Assembly: GCA_009779895.1 (NCBI GenBank) | Contig: WRBB01000004.1 | Coordinates: 41,635 to 105,634 of the forward strand | DNA length: 64,000 nt | Source of the DNA: Lachnospiraceae bacterium | Lineage (GTDB): Bacteria > Bacillota > Clostridia > Lachnospirales > Lachnospiraceae | Reading direction: 5' to 3' | Shown: in pieces, positions 27,804-37,356 of the stretch | How the letters are laid out: every line of letters starts with the position of its first letter | Numbering within the stretch: the first letter of the stretch is position 1 | Notes under the pieces: generated by a model | What the model saw: only the letters and a program-made list of their open reading frames with translations | Told to the model about the DNA's origin: nothing | The model's database searches: none | Made by a program: the position numbers and the translations under genes

Positions 27804-30590
27804 TCACCTGCCATAAGATAAGAGCGGTCTGTTGATAGGTTGCCGGAAGAAATTGTGACCACCGATAGAACGCTGAGCCTCCGGGTCAAAAATATACCAA
27901 GCACCACCAATTTGTATCTCTACCCAACCATGGGGCAATCTACCACCACCTCTGGCACCAACGGTTCCCTCTACATAACGGGCATTGTAACCGGATGCCC
28001 TGGCCAATTGATAAAATGTTGCCGCAAACACAAAACAGTTTCCTGTTCTGTTTTCAAAACCAAGAACCGCATACCACTGGGATCTGGTAAAGCCGGCCGG
28101 TGGTGTTACATGAATGGGCAAACGACTCCAAGTAATATTGTTTACCACCCACCAGTAATTTGCCATCAAATCTCTGCCAACGACATTTTGTACACTATTT
28201 ACACCATTTTGTACCCTTCTTGTGGCAGGATTTAACACAGCACTTGCCGGTACGTTAAACGTGATGCCGCCAAGGAATACCAAACTGCCGCCTACACGTC
28301 CATGGACATGGGTATGGAACAGACCGTAGTGACGATGGCGGCTACCCTCAATGATTGCCGACCAACGATTTCCACTTCGTGTTCCCGCATACCAAACGAT
28401 ATCATTTTGACCGTTTCGATCACTCCATGTGGGGAATAACACTTCCGTCGGATTGTTGGCAGGATTTACAATGGTAACACGGAATCTACCACCACCGATA
28501 TCCTCCTGGAAAATAAAATTACTTAAATTTATCTGTGCTGTGGTGCCCGCTATAAAGGTTGACACCCCATTATTCATCGTAACAAATGCATGGGCATGGA
28601 ATCTGCCTGAATTAAATCTATGATTGCGCAGATTTCCATTGAATGCAAATGTACCATCCGATTGTCTCGTCGCCGTATACCAATGCATGTCATTTTGATT
28701 GGCCGCACTCCAAACTGCCACACGAACCTGGCTTACACCGGACAATGCTTGAGTTACATTGACTGTACCTCTAAACGTGCCTGCCTGCTGATTGATGTTG
28801 GAAATTGCAACAGTTCCGGCGGCTCTGCTGTTGACATAAAATGTGGTACCACCAACAAAGTGCCTTGTATTGGAATGGCTCACACCCCAAATATGCACAT
28901 GATAACGACCCAATTCACGATGATTGCGAATGGGAATATTCACTGTGAAATTGTTGCCATTTCTTGTAGCTGTATACCAACGCAAATCATTTTGACCATC
29001 CGCTGCGCCCCATACAGCAAACCGCACTTCACGCATCCCTTGACTTGTCAGTCCATTGACTGTTACACGAAATGTTTCTTCACGCCCATTGACGTCTGTT
29101 GCAGTAATACCCGTATTACGAAAGGCAACCCGATGTGTAACGCCGCGCACAAATTCCATCCTGCCATTTCCATGGCGCACCCACAAATGAGACTGATAGG
29201 TACCCACATTGTGACGATGGCGGGAAATATTGACATCTGCAAAAAAGTTACCATTGGCAGCTCTCGTAGCACGATGCCATACCAAGTCACTTTGATTTGC
29301 TTGACTCCATGTGGCCATATAAACCGTTAAATTGCTGCCCAACGCAGCCAATCCTGTGGCTTCTAAACGAAAGGTACCGGCATGATTGTTTGCATTGCTG
29401 ACAGAAAATGACACATCTCGTTCTAAGCGCACCGTTCTACCGGCTACAAAAGCACTAATACCATTGTTCATAGTAGCCCAGGCATGAACCTGGAATTGCC
29501 CAAAATTGAAATTATGATTTCGAATATGGGCTACCACCGTAAACGTTCCATCATTTTGTCTTGTGGCTGTATACCAATGTATATCACTTTGATTGTCCCG
29601 GCTCCAAATGGGAATGCGTACTTCCCTGACGCCGGAGGGTGCATCATTGACCCGAACATTGACCCGAAAGGTACCCGCCGTACGATTGACCTCCGTTATG
29701 GTCATAGTACCGGTGCCTCTTCCGTTTACATAAAACCGAGTGCCTCCGACAAAACGTTGAACGCCGGATCCACTCACACCCCAAATATGTACATAATAAC
29801 GACCCAATTCACGGTGGTTGCGAATCGGAATATTTACGATAAAGTTGTCACCATTTCTTGTAGCTGTATACCAACGCAAGTCGTTTTGCCCATTGACCGC
29901 ACCCCATACGGCAAACCGGATTTCACGCATACCTTGCGTGGCCAATCCATTGATGGACACACGAAAGGTTTCTTCCCGTCCATCTACGTTTGTCACCGTG
30001 ATGCCCGTGTTGCGAAAAGCAACCCGATGTGAAATACCACGAATAAACTCCAACCTGCCATTTCCATGGCGCAAATACAAATGAGAACGGTAAGTACCGA
30101 TATGATAACGATGCCGTGCAATATTCACATTTATAGAAAAGCTACCATCCGCCGCTCTGCTTGCTTCATACCAAACAATATCACTTTGATCACTTTGACT
30201 CCAAGTCGGCATCAAAACAGTTGCCCCACGTGGCACTGCCAATCCAGTTGCGGTCACACGAAAGGTTCCATTTTGTAGATTTTGACTTGTCACTGCAAGA
30301 CGAAGCCCATCCACTGCGATGGGTTCTGCCTCCATCTCCGGCGCATCTTCAATGGAATCTTGCACCTCCGGTTCTTCCTCTACCTCCTCTAACGGTGGAA
30401 TAATAGAGTTCTCCACATCCATTCCCACTTCCCCGTCCGTGGGAATGTCTGCCTCCCTTTCTAAATCCAATTCATAATGGTCATCTACACCAACCATCTC
30501 ATCATGACTTTCTGCACTTGCCACCAAGGCAGGACACCACAACATCACAGTCAATACAACCGCCAATAAACCTGCTAGAATCTTTTTCAC
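27804..30590 (-). CDS. Secreted seven-repeat GBS-Bsp protein with transglutaminase-like domain
   Basis: A 928-residue secreted protein: signal peptide (LLAVVLTVMLWCPALVASAE), an acidic linker, seven GBS-Bsp-like repeats of about 95 residues (about 103-790) and a transglutaminase-like C-terminal domain with Cys852 (GNCFVF), His887 (LPHGWVE) and Asp902 (IFDPEAQ). Repeats 1-3 are more like repeats 4-6, respectively, than like each other, showing duplication of a three-repeat block. In streptococci similar repeats occur in surface proteins affecting cell shape. The role here may be wall crosslinking or proteolysis (inference). GTG start with GGAGAGG upstream. First gene of the surface operon. Confidence 0.88.
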   Translation of the reverse strand: MKKILAGLLAVVLTVMLWCPALVASAESHDEMVGVDDHYELDLEREADIPTDGEVGMDVENSIIPPLEEVEEEPEVQDSIEDAPEMEAEPIAVDGLRLAVTSQNLQNGTFRVTATGLAVPRGATVLMPTWSQSDQSDIVWYEASRAADGSFSINVNIARHRYHIGTYRSHLYLRHGNGRLEFIRGISHRVAFRNTGITVTNVDGREETFRVSINGLATQGMREIRFAVWGAVNGQNDLRWYTATRNGDNFIVNIPIRNHRELGRYYVHIWGVSGSGVQRFVGGTRFYVNGRGTGTMTITEVNRTAGTFRVNVRVNDAPSGVREVRIPIWSRDNQSDIHWYTATRQNDGTFTVVAHIRNHNFNFGQFQVHAWATMNNGISAFVAGRTVRLERDVSFSVSNANNHAGTFRLEATGLAALGSNLTVYMATWSQANQSDLVWHRATRAANGNFFADVNISRHRHNVGTYQSHLWVRHGNGRMEFVRGVTHRVAFRNTGITATDVNGREETFRVTVNGLTSQGMREVRFAVWGAADGQNDLRWYTATRNGNNFTVNIPIRNHRELGRYHVHIWGVSHSNTRHFVGGTTFYVNSRAAGTVAISNINQQAGTFRGTVNVTQALSGVSQVRVAVWSAANQNDMHWYTATRQSDGTFAFNGNLRNHRFNSGRFHAHAFVTMNNGVSTFIAGTTAQINLSNFIFQEDIGGGRFRVTIVNPANNPTEVLFPTWSDRNGQNDIVWYAGTRSGNRWSAIIEGSRHRHYGLFHTHVHGRVGGSLVFLGGITFNVPASAVLNPATRRVQNGVNSVQNVVGRDLMANYWWVVNNITWSRLPIHVTPPAGFTRSQWYAVLGFENRTGNCFVFAATFYQLARASGYNARYVEGTVGARGGGRLPHGWVEIQIGGAWYIFDPEAQRSIGGHNFFRQPINRPLLSYGR
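28530..30290 (-). repeat. Tandem duplication of a roughly 894-bp block in the GBS-Bsp gene
   Basis: Two blocks of three GBS-Bsp units each are head to tail. The shared CGACCCAATTCACG stretch occurs at 28906 and 29800, an offset of 894 bases or 298 codons; the flanking motifs (WGVS, RHGNGR, TMNNG) recur at the same offset. Block edges are approximate. Confidence 0.75.
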
Positions 30591-30643
30591 CTTTTACCTC
30601 TCCTTTTGTCCTTTTTGGGTGAAAAACTACCCATTTATCTAAA

Positions 30644-30672
30644 ATTATATATTACTAACAAAAATAAGACAA
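30644..30672 (-). promoter_or_regulatory. Promoter of the surface-protein operon
   Basis: On the minus strand TTGTCT, 17 bases, TATAAT, about 55 bases before the GTG start of the GBS-Bsp gene. No similarly strong site was noticed between the five genes. Confidence 0.65.
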
Positions 30673-30707
30673 TATGTTTTTTCATTATTAAAGAATAAAC
30701 CCTTGCA

Positions 30708-31841
30708 TTACAATAAAAATTCCGCCAGCACACAATTGCTGATATCTATTCCATATGCAGTCAACCTAATCTGCCCGCCGGACATCTCCAGCAAGCCCAA
30801 TTTTTCCAATCTCTTGATTTGTTTTCCATACACTTGCAGCAATTCTTTTCCAAAATATGTCTCAAATGCCTGCATAGAAACACCTTGGATTTTGCGCAAG
30901 CCCAAATACATAAACTCTTCCATCTGACTTTGGCAAGTCAGTATTTCTTCCCCTTGTCTATCAAATTTCATCTGTATATAAGCATCAAAATCACTTGTTT
31001 GCCGAAAGCGTACATTGTCCAAGAAAGAAGAGGCACCCAAACCCAGCCCCAAATACGCCGTCCGATTCCAATAGCCTAAGTTATGTCGGCATACATAACC
31101 CGCTTTTGCATAATTTGATATTTCATAACGAACATATCCGCTTTGTTGTAACATTTCTTTGGTATAAGCATACAGCAAACGATCTGTTTCTTCATCGGGC
31201 AAATCCCCAACAAAATCACCCGACATACCGTACTTCTTACCATAAGGCGTTTCCTCTTCCACCAACAAAGCATAGGCTGAAATATGCTCCGGTTTCAATG
31301 CCACCAACTGTTCTAAAGTCTTTTTATAACGTTTTAAGGTCTGCTTGGGCAAACCTGAAATAATATCTACATTGATGTTTGTAAAACCGGCCTTTCGTGC
31401 ATGGTCATAGGCTTTTAAAAACTGCCCATAATCATGAACACGCCCCATCAACTTCAACTCTGCATCCTCAGCGGACTGCAAACCGATACTCAACCGATTC
31501 ACACCGGCTTCCCGCCAAAGGAGCATATCCCCATATCCGGCCGATTCCGGATTCACTTCCATGGTGATTTCCGCCTCTTTTCCTACTGCAAACACCTGAT
31601 ACAACACCCGAAAAATTTCTTTGATTTCTTCCCCGTTTAGCACAGACGGCGTACCACCGCCTAAAAAAATAGTCTTTACCCGATAATCCGTAAACTTGTC
31701 CTGATGGCTTTTTATTTCATGTACCAAAGCTTGCACATAAAGAGACTGTGATTTTCTATCCAAAACAAAGGATAAAAAATCACAGTAGTCACACTTTTTC
31801 ACGCAAAACGGAATATGTAAATATAAGCCCAATTCTTTCAT
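30708..31841 (-). CDS. hemW: HemW-like radical SAM heme chaperone
   Basis: About 377 residues of the HemW family, formerly annotated as oxygen-independent coproporphyrinogen oxidase; known members bind heme and act in heme trafficking. The radical-SAM cluster motif is CVKKCDYC near the N-terminus, followed by FLGGGTPSVL and SIGLQSAEDAELKLMGRVH. There is no extra N-terminal cysteine-rich part typical of true HemN. The ATG at 31841 (MKELGLYLHIPFC) has AGGTG upstream, seven bases after lepA ends. A heme role in an anaerobe is uncertain, and substrate is not visible here. Confidence 0.9.
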   Translation of the reverse strand: MKELGLYLHIPFCVKKCDYCDFLSFVLDRKSQSLYVQALVHEIKSHQDKFTDYRVKTIFLGGGTPSVLNGEEIKEIFRVLYQVFAVGKEAEITMEVNPESAGYGDMLLWREAGVNRLSIGLQSAEDAELKLMGRVHDYGQFLKAYDHARKAGFTNINVDIISGLPKQTLKRYKKTLEQLVALKPEHISAYALLVEEETPYGKKYGMSGDFVGDLPDEETDRLLYAYTKEMLQQSGYVRYEISNYAKAGYVCRHNLGYWNRTAYLGLGLGASSFLDNVRFRQTSDFDAYIQMKFDRQGEEILTCQSQMEEFMYLGLRKIQGVSMQAFETYFGKELLQVYGKQIKRLEKLGLLEMSGGQIRLTAYGIDISNCVLAEFLL

Positions 31842-31848
31842 CTCACAC

Positions 31849-33663
31849 CTATTTATCATCTAGTTTCAACACACTCATAAAAGCCTTTTGCGGAATCTCT
31901 ACGCTACCCACTTGGCGCATCCGTTTCTTTCCTTCCTTTTGCTTTTCCAAAAGCTTTTTCTTCCGCGAAATATCACCACCATAACATTTTGCCAATACGT
32001 CTTTGCGCAAGGCACGAATGGTCTCTCTAGCAATCACCTTGTTACCCACAGCTGCTTGAATGGGAATTTCAAACATCTGTCTTGGAATCTCCCCTTTTAA
32101 CTTCTCACACATCTTCCGACCTCTATCATAGGCCGTAGAGCTATGCACAATAAAAGATAAAGCATCCACCTCTTCTTTATTGATCAAGATGTCCAATTTC
32201 ACCAACTCGGATCGTTCATAACCCAACATATCATAATCAAAGGAAGCATACCCACGGGAACGGGATTTCAAAGCATCAAAAAAGTCATAAATAATCTCGT
32301 TCAAAGGCAGATGATAACGCATCACCGCCCGTCTTTCTTCAATATAATCCATACCTTGATAAATGCCCCGACGCTCCTGACACAAATCCATAATAGATCC
32401 AATGTACTCTGCACTTACCATAATCTCCGCCTTGACCAAAGGTTCTTCCATATAAGCGATTTCCGTAGGCTCCGGCAAGTTGGTGGGATTGGTCAAGTCA
32501 ACCATCGTACCGTCCGTTTTATGCACCTTATAAATAACGCTGGGTGCCGTTGTGACCAAATCTAAGTTGTACTCTCGTTCCAAGCGTTCCTGAATAATCT
32601 CCAAATGTAAAAGCCCTAAAAAACCACAGCGAAAACCAAAACCCAATGCCACGGATGTTTCTGATTCAAACTGCAAAGCTGCATCGTTGAGTTGCAGTTT
32701 CTCCAAAGCATCCCGTAAATCGGGATATTTGGCTCCATCTGCCGGATACAAACCACAATAAACCATGGAATTGACTTTTTTATAACCGGGTAAAGGTGCC
32801 GCACAAGGCTGTTCTGCATGGGTCACCGTATCACCCACCTGTGTTTCCTTGACATTTTTCAAGCTGGCTGTGATGTAACCCACCACACCGGCCGTCAACT
32901 CATCACAAGGCAAAAATTGTCCTGCGCCAAAATAACCGACCTCCACCACTTCTGCCGTTGCGCCTGTAGCCATCATCCGAATGGGTGTACCTCGTTTTAC
33001 ACGACCATCCATAATACGGCAAAAGATAATAACCCCTTTGTAGGGATCATATAAAGAATCAAAAACCAAAGCCTGTAGGGGCTTGGACAGTTCCCCGCCC
33101 GGTGCCGGTATTTTTTGCACCACCGCCTCTAACACCGCTTCAATGTGCAAGCCCTTTTTTGCTGAAATCAGCGGGGCATCCTGTGCTTCAATGCCAATCA
33201 CATCTTCGATTTCTTCTATGACCCGCGCCGGATCCGCACTGGGCAAATCAATCTTATTAATCACAGGAATCACTTCCAAATCGTGATCCAAAGCTAAATA
33301 TACATTGGCCAATGTCTGTGCTTCTACTCCTTGTGCCGCATCTACCACCAAAATAGCCCCATCACAAGCCGCCAGACTACGAGACACTTCATAATTAAAG
33401 TCCACATGACCGGGCGTATCAATCAAATTGAAAATATACTCTGTGCCATCCTTTGCTTTATAAACCGTGCGAACCGTCTGAGCCTTGATGGTAATGCCCC
33501 TTTCCCGCTCCAAATCCATATTGTCCAACACTTGGGATTGCATCTCCCGATCGGTGAGCAAACCGGTCTTTTCAATAATCCGATCCGCCAATGTAGATTT
33601 CCCATGATCAATATGGGCAATGATACAAAAATTTCTAATTTTGCTTTGATCAAACTGTGACAC
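31849..33663 (-). CDS. lepA: Elongation factor 4 (LepA)
   Basis: A 604-residue translational GTPase that back-translocates or remodels stalled ribosomes. G1 [14 protein letters not shown]2 region RGITIKAQ, G3 DTPGHVDF and G4 NKIDLP are all visible. The C-terminal domain ends in [24 protein letters not shown], diagnostic for LepA. GTG start with GGAGGA 8-9 bases upstream. It lies between holA and hemW, a common order in Clostridia. Confidence 0.97.
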   Translation of the reverse strand: MSQFDQSKIRNFCIIAHIDHGKSTLADRIIEKTGLLTDREMQSQVLDNMDLERERGITIKAQTVRTVYKAKDGTEYIFNLIDTPGHVDFNYEVSRSLAACDGAILVVDAAQGVEAQTLANVYLALDHDLEVIPVINKIDLPSADPARVIEEIEDVIGIEAQDAPLISAKKGLHIEAVLEAVVQKIPAPGGELSKPLQALVFDSLYDPYKGVIIFCRIMDGRVKRGTPIRMMATGATAEVVEVGYFGAGQFLPCDELTAGVVGYITASLKNVKETQVGDTVTHAEQPCAAPLPGYKKVNSMVYCGLYPADGAKYPDLRDALEKLQLNDAALQFESETSVALGFGFRCGFLGLLHLEIIQERLEREYNLDLVTTAPSVIYKVHKTDGTMVDLTNPTNLPEPTEIAYMEEPLVKAEIMVSAEYIGSIMDLCQERRGIYQGMDYIEERRAVMRYHLPLNEIIYDFFDALKSRSRGYASFDYDMLGYERSELVKLDILINKEEVDALSFIVHSSTAYDRGRKMCEKLKGEIPRQMFEIPIQAAVGNKVIARETIRALRKDVLAKCYGGDISRKKKLLEKQKEGKKRMRQVGSVEIPQKAFMSVLKLDDK

Positions 33664-33665
33664 GC

Positions 33666-34673
33666 CTATCTTCCTCCAATATCATCCGCGCAAGGCTTAC
33701 TTGCATGTTGGACAATGAATAACTCTACTGCCAAATTGTCCTGCAAGTCTCCTGTTTTTACCTGTTCTTCCAACCGGGCACTCTCCCCAATGATTTCACG
33801 CAAAGCCCTGTTGTTATATCCTTTTGCCTGCTCCACATACTTCCCTGTCGCATAAGGGTGCAGGCCAATCTTCGTTGCAATCTTTTTTTTGTCATACCCG
33901 CGCTGATGCATATCTTTCACCTGATACATCAAACGATACTGCCTTGTCATTAAAAATAAAATACGCATAGGCGGCTCTTTTAATGCCAACAAATCATAAT
34001 ATAACCGCAAAGCCTTTTGCTGATTTTGCTCCGCCACAGCATTGACCATGTCAAAAATATGATTGCTGATTTGGCTCACACAAATGGCTGCAATATCCTT
34101 TTTTGTAATCATGGCACGGCCATAAGCATAAGAAAATAACTTTTCCAATTCACTCTGTATATTTTCCATATCTATGCCTACTTGACGAATCAAAACATCA
34201 GCCGTACGCAAATCCACCTGGTAACCCTCTTGTTTGGCCGAAGCAACAATCCACTTGCGCAATATGTCTTCGCTTTGATGGTTCAACTCCGTAATACAGC
34301 CTATTTCCTTTAAGACTTTGTACATCTTGCTACGCTTATCCACTTCTGTTTCTATAAAAATAATATGGGTGGTTTCCGGCAACTGTTTGATATAATCCAC
34401 CAAAGGATTTTCGCCGCCTTGTAAAAAACCGCTGTTTTCCAAAATAATCAATCGCCGCACAGCAAAAAAAGGCAAGGTCTCTGCCAGATCAATCACCCCA
34501 CCAACATCAATGGACTTCCCCTCAAAATAAGCATAATTCATGGTATCCCCTGCGGGAAACATCGCCTCTGCAAAACGTTTTCGAAATTGCTTTTTTAAAT
34601 AAGACTCTTCCCCGTAAAGCAGATAAAGTTGCTTGAACATGCCGGACTTTAAATCATCATTCAAATGTTTCAT
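33666..34673 (-). CDS. holA: DNA polymerase III delta subunit
   Basis: HolA is the clamp-loader subunit that opens the beta clamp. The about 335-residue protein has the N-terminal [20 protein letters not shown] segment, a middle lid region and a C-terminal helical collar, all typical. The longer open frame to 34706 would start inside a terminator arm. The ATG at 34673 (MKHLNDD) has no Shine-Dalgarno site, but a perfect TATAAT lies only ten bases upstream, so transcript and start codon nearly coincide. lepA begins two bases after it. Confidence 0.93.
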   Translation of the reverse strand: MKHLNDDLKSGMFKQLYLLYGEESYLKKQFRKRFAEAMFPAGDTMNYAYFEGKSIDVGGVIDLAETLPFFAVRRLIILENSGFLQGGENPLVDYIKQLPETTHIIFIETEVDKRSKMYKVLKEIGCITELNHQSEDILRKWIVASAKQEGYQVDLRTADVLIRQVGIDMENIQSELEKLFSYAYGRAMITKKDIAAICVSQISNHIFDMVNAVAEQNQQKALRLYYDLLALKEPPMRILFLMTRQYRLMYQVKDMHQRGYDKKKIATKIGLHPYATGKYVEQAKGYNNRALREIIGESARLEEQVKTGDLQDNLAVELFIVQHASKPCADDIGGR

Positions 34674-34682
34674 AACGTACCC

Positions 34683-34688
34683 ATTATA
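34683..34688 (-). promoter_or_regulatory. -10 box immediately before holA start
   Basis: On the minus strand TATAAT is followed by GGGTACGTT and the holA ATG. A standard start 6-7 bases after the hexamer gives a leader of about three bases. No convincing -35 hexamer was seen. Confidence 0.45.
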
Positions 34689-34692
34689 ACAC

Positions 34693-34734
34693 AAAAAAAT
34701 CTCCAAAGGAATGGAATCCTTCAGAGATTTTTTT
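34693..34734 (-). terminator. Terminator after the LPXTG-like gene
   Basis: AAAAAAATCTC-CA-AAGGA pairs with TCCTT-CA-GAGATTTTTTT around a short loop, 12 bases after the stop of the LPXTG-like gene; the T-run follows on the minus strand. It overlaps the holA upstream region. Confidence 0.88.
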
Positions 34735-34745
34735 ACTTTTTTATT

Positions 34746-36056
34746 TTATTTTCTTCTTCTACTCTTTGCTGTGTTTTTTTTGTCTGAAAACAGACTAATC
34801 AAAACAATAGAAATGGATAGGAGTGCCAGCATAAAGGATAAGGTCATGTCATCCCCAAACATACCACCTGTTTGTGGCATTGTCCTGGTTCTTTCATTAT
34901 CCTCTTCATCATCGTCATCGTCGTCTGAATCGGCAGCTGCTTCACCATCACCTGCTTCACCATCCGTACCTGTACCGGCACCTGTTTCACCCTCCGGCGT
35001 ACCCACAGGAGGTTCAGGTTGTGGTTGAGGTTGTGGCGGAGGTGGAGGTGTAACCACCTCTTCTATAATCGGAACAATCACCAAGGATCTTACAATGGGA
35101 CCTAATGCTAAAGCCACACCGTAACGTCCTATCTCTTGCAACTCTCCTTCAACCATAGCACCAACAATCCAACCTGTATGTACCATGTTTTCTGCTACAA
35201 CACGCACACTCGGTACAACGGGTAGATTTTGACCATGCGTCACATCATAACTCAGTTGCACATAACCCTCTACTTCAACGGTCAAGTCACCAAAATCAGC
35301 GTATGCAGGATCTGATAAGAATATAACCGTATGGGTTGCAGGATTCGGAACCATACCCTCCATAATGGCTATGATATTCAAGGAACCTGTAATGGGGCCC
35401 AAAGGCACACCGCCAACGCCAACTTCATCCAACAACGCATCGGTTGCCATACAAACAATTGCCCAACCTATATGATTTAATGTCTCAAAGGTTGGTATTA
35501 CCGTTGGGACATAAGCAAGAGAGTCACCATCTGCCACTCGATAAACCGCAACTTCTGTTAAAGGAAACTCTGCACTATTTGTCTCAAGCATCCCCAACTG
35601 TGTAAAACCGTCAATGCTTCCAATCATAAATGCAACCGTATGATACCCATCATCTTCATCGTCAAAATCAAAGTCAAAGTCAAAATCAAAGTCATCGTCA
35701 TCGTCATCCGCAGCAGCATAATCGCATGTTTCTACGTCATACGAACTCTCGTCCTCACCATACAAATCTGCTAAACTATCGTAGTTTACATCATCCAAAT
35801 TCGCAGGCACATCATAAGTGGCAGGCGCATCCCCTGCCAACTCAGGCACGTAGTTTTCCGCCGGTACATACACATCATCCGCTTGATATTCTACGCCATT
35901 GTCGTAATACTCCACTGAAGCATAAGCGGCTTCATAGTCATATCCCGCCAAAGATACATGGGGTACCACATTCAAGCAAACCAACAATGTTGCTACCAGC
36001 AAGCCATACAAGCGTGCCGAACGTCTTTTCTTGTTTCTTCTTTTTTCAAGGTTCAT
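34746..36056 (-). CDS. Sortase-anchored surface protein (MPQTG variant), Asp-rich
   Basis: About 436 residues with a basic N-terminal signal (SARLYGLLVATLLVCLNVV), an acidic Tyr/Asp-rich region containing a run of Asp and alternating Asp-Phe residues, two related beta-domains of about 90 residues (each with GW.., LGPI and a closing IIAIMEG or VIVPIIEE), a Pro/Gln hinge, an acidic stretch and a sorting signal: MPQTGG, a hydrophobic span and a KSRRRK tail. MPQTG is a close LPXTG variant. No sortase gene lies in the window. Start ATG at 36056 is preferred over an in-frame GTG at 36068; neither has a strong ribosome site. Adhesion or matrix role is inference. Confidence 0.82.
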   Translation of the reverse strand: MNLEKRRNKKRRSARLYGLLVATLLVCLNVVPHVSLAGYDYEAAYASVEYYDNGVEYQADDVYVPAENYVPELAGDAPATYDVPANLDDVNYDSLADLYGEDESSYDVETCDYAAADDDDDDFDFDFDFDFDDEDDGYHTVAFMIGSIDGFTQLGMLETNSAEFPLTEVAVYRVADGDSLAYVPTVIPTFETLNHIGWAIVCMATDALLDEVGVGGVPLGPITGSLNIIAIMEGMVPNPATHTVIFLSDPAYADFGDLTVEVEGYVQLSYDVTHGQNLPVVPSVRVVAENMVHTGWIVGAMVEGELQEIGRYGVALALGPIVRSLVIVPIIEEVVTPPPPPQPQPQPEPPVGTPEGETGAGTGTDGEAGDGEAAADSDDDDDDEEDNERTRTMPQTGGMFGDDMTLSFMLALLSISIVLISLFSDKKNTAKSRRRK

Positions 36057-36224
36057 TTTCTTACTCACTTTCTAATTTTTTTCAAATCTTCCCTTTTTAT
36101 AAACAACACAAACAGGAACGATCTCAATCTCATTATACACTATATCTTTTTCATATGAGTGTCATATTTTGGCGACTTCCTTTTTTTTCTGAACAAATCC
36201 AATCAAATTCCCTCCTTTTCTTTT

Positions 36225-36267
36225 TTACCATCCTTTGTGCCTCATCGCCACTTTGCTTAGATGGTAA
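36225..36267 (-). promoter_or_regulatory. Inverted repeat in the long leader of the LPXTG-like gene
   Basis: TTACCATC and GATGGTAA form a perfect 8-base inverted repeat with a 27-base interior in the predicted roughly 230-base leader. No known riboswitch was recognised. Confidence 0.3.
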
Positions 36268-36292
36268 CTATTCTCTTTCACCCGATATCTTT

Positions 36293-36320
36293 ATTATACA
36301 TGATTAGTCAAATTAATCAA
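36293..36320 (-). promoter_or_regulatory. Putative promoter of the LPXTG-like gene
   Basis: On the minus strand TTGATT, 16 bases, TATAAT. It would give a leader of about 230 bases; a second TATAAT at about 36132-36137 lacks a visible -35 and may be an alternative closer start. Confidence 0.45.
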
Positions 36321-36367
36321 TAAAAAACTCTAATTCCATTTATTCATAGAATTAAAGTTCTTTATTG
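36318..36367 (-). terminator. Putative terminator of the cut operon
   Basis: Arms of 19 bases with two mismatches (CAATAAAAAAC and the matching GTTCTTTATTG ends, inner AATTC/GAATT) around a 12-base loop, starting 21 bases after the cutD stop. AT-rich but long; T-rich tract on the minus strand. Confidence 0.6.
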
Positions 36368-36387
36368 TTTTTTTAATATTCATTTTA

Positions 36388-37323
36388 TCAATGTCGAATG
36401 GTCTTTACTTTTATTTCCGCTGCCCGAATCCAAGTTTCAATCTGTCCGATTTCTTCCGGCGAAATACTAGGGTCTTCTACCACTTGATAAACCTGCTCCA
36501 ATTGCTGATATTTATTCACGCCCAAACGATGATATGGCAGCAAATGAATCCCTTGAAAATTGGGTTTATCTTTATAAGGTTTCAAAAAGTTCACCACTGC
36601 TTGTATCTCCCGGGCATCATCATTGATGCCTTTTAAAATGGGCATACGCACGGTAAGATTGCAACCGCGATGCAACAGCTCTTTGAGATTCTGCAAAATC
36701 AAATCATTGCTTACCCCTGTCAATTCTTTGTGGCGGACGGGATCCATATGCTTGATATCATAAAGGAAAAAATCCACATATTTTGCAATCTCCAACATCC
36801 GCTCCGGTTTCGTAAACCCACTGGTTTCAATCGCCGTATTAATCCCCTCTTCTTTGGAGGCTTTCAGCAAATCCCGACAAGCGGTACTCTGCATGGTACA
36901 TTCCCCGCCGCTTAGGGTCAAACCACCACCGGACATTTCATAAAACATAGCGTCTTCTTTGATGACCTGAAGCAATTCCCCTATGGTTTTTTGTTTGCCT
37001 GAAATCTCTATGGCACGGGGTGGGCAAGCATCGGCGCAACTGCGGCAACCAATACAGTCATTATTGCGTTTGACCTTATGTTTGCCACCCTCCATAGAAT
37101 GGATATTCTTTGGACAAACATGAACGCAATTGCCACAGTGATTGCACAAATCCTTGCTATACAACACCTGATAACCGGCACGAATGCTTTCCGGATTGGC
37201 ACACCATTTGCAACGTAAGGGGCAACCTTTGAAAAACACAATTGTTCGCACCCCCGGGCCATCATACATATTAAATTTTTGAATATTACTAATCAATACT
37301 GTTTTTTGTGTATTCTCTTCCAT
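36388..37323 (-). CDS. cutD: Glycyl-radical enzyme activating protein (choline TMA-lyase activase, CutD-like)
   Basis: CutD uses S-adenosylmethionine and an Fe-S cluster to create the glycyl radical of CutC. The radical-SAM motif is CPLRCKWC after GPGVRTIVFFKG; two further ferredoxin-like clusters, CNHCGNCVHVCP and CIGCRSCADACP, mark the larger activases of the hydroxyacyl/choline/glycerol class. GGGLTLSGGECTMQ is the family SAM-site motif. ATG at 37323 has AAAGGA nine bases upstream. It follows cutC by 33 bases. The cutC partner supports CutD over pyruvate formate-lyase activase. Confidence 0.93.
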   Translation of the reverse strand: MEENTQKTVLISNIQKFNMYDGPGVRTIVFFKGCPLRCKWCANPESIRAGYQVLYSKDLCNHCGNCVHVCPKNIHSMEGGKHKVKRNNDCIGCRSCADACPPRAIEISGKQKTIGELLQVIKEDAMFYEMSGGGLTLSGGECTMQSTACRDLLKASKEEGINTAIETSGFTKPERMLEIAKYVDFFLYDIKHMDPVRHKELTGVSNDLILQNLKELLHRGCNLTVRMPILKGINDDAREIQAVVNFLKPYKDKPNFQGIHLLPYHRLGVNKYQQLEQVYQVVEDPSISPEEIGQIETWIRAAEIKVKTIRH

Positions 37324-37356
37324 CGCAAACATCCTTTGAAATAATTTCCTACGAAA

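Noticed and set aside
28530..30290. Regularly spaced repeats considered as a CRISPR array
   Set aside because: The repeats are coding, about 290 bp and 894 bp in period, and have no short direct-repeat/spacer pattern.
36225..36267. Cyclic-di-GMP or other riboswitch in the LPXTG leader
   Set aside because: Only one perfect stem was found; the conserved core sequences of the GEMM, ydaO, fluoride and THF classes are absent.
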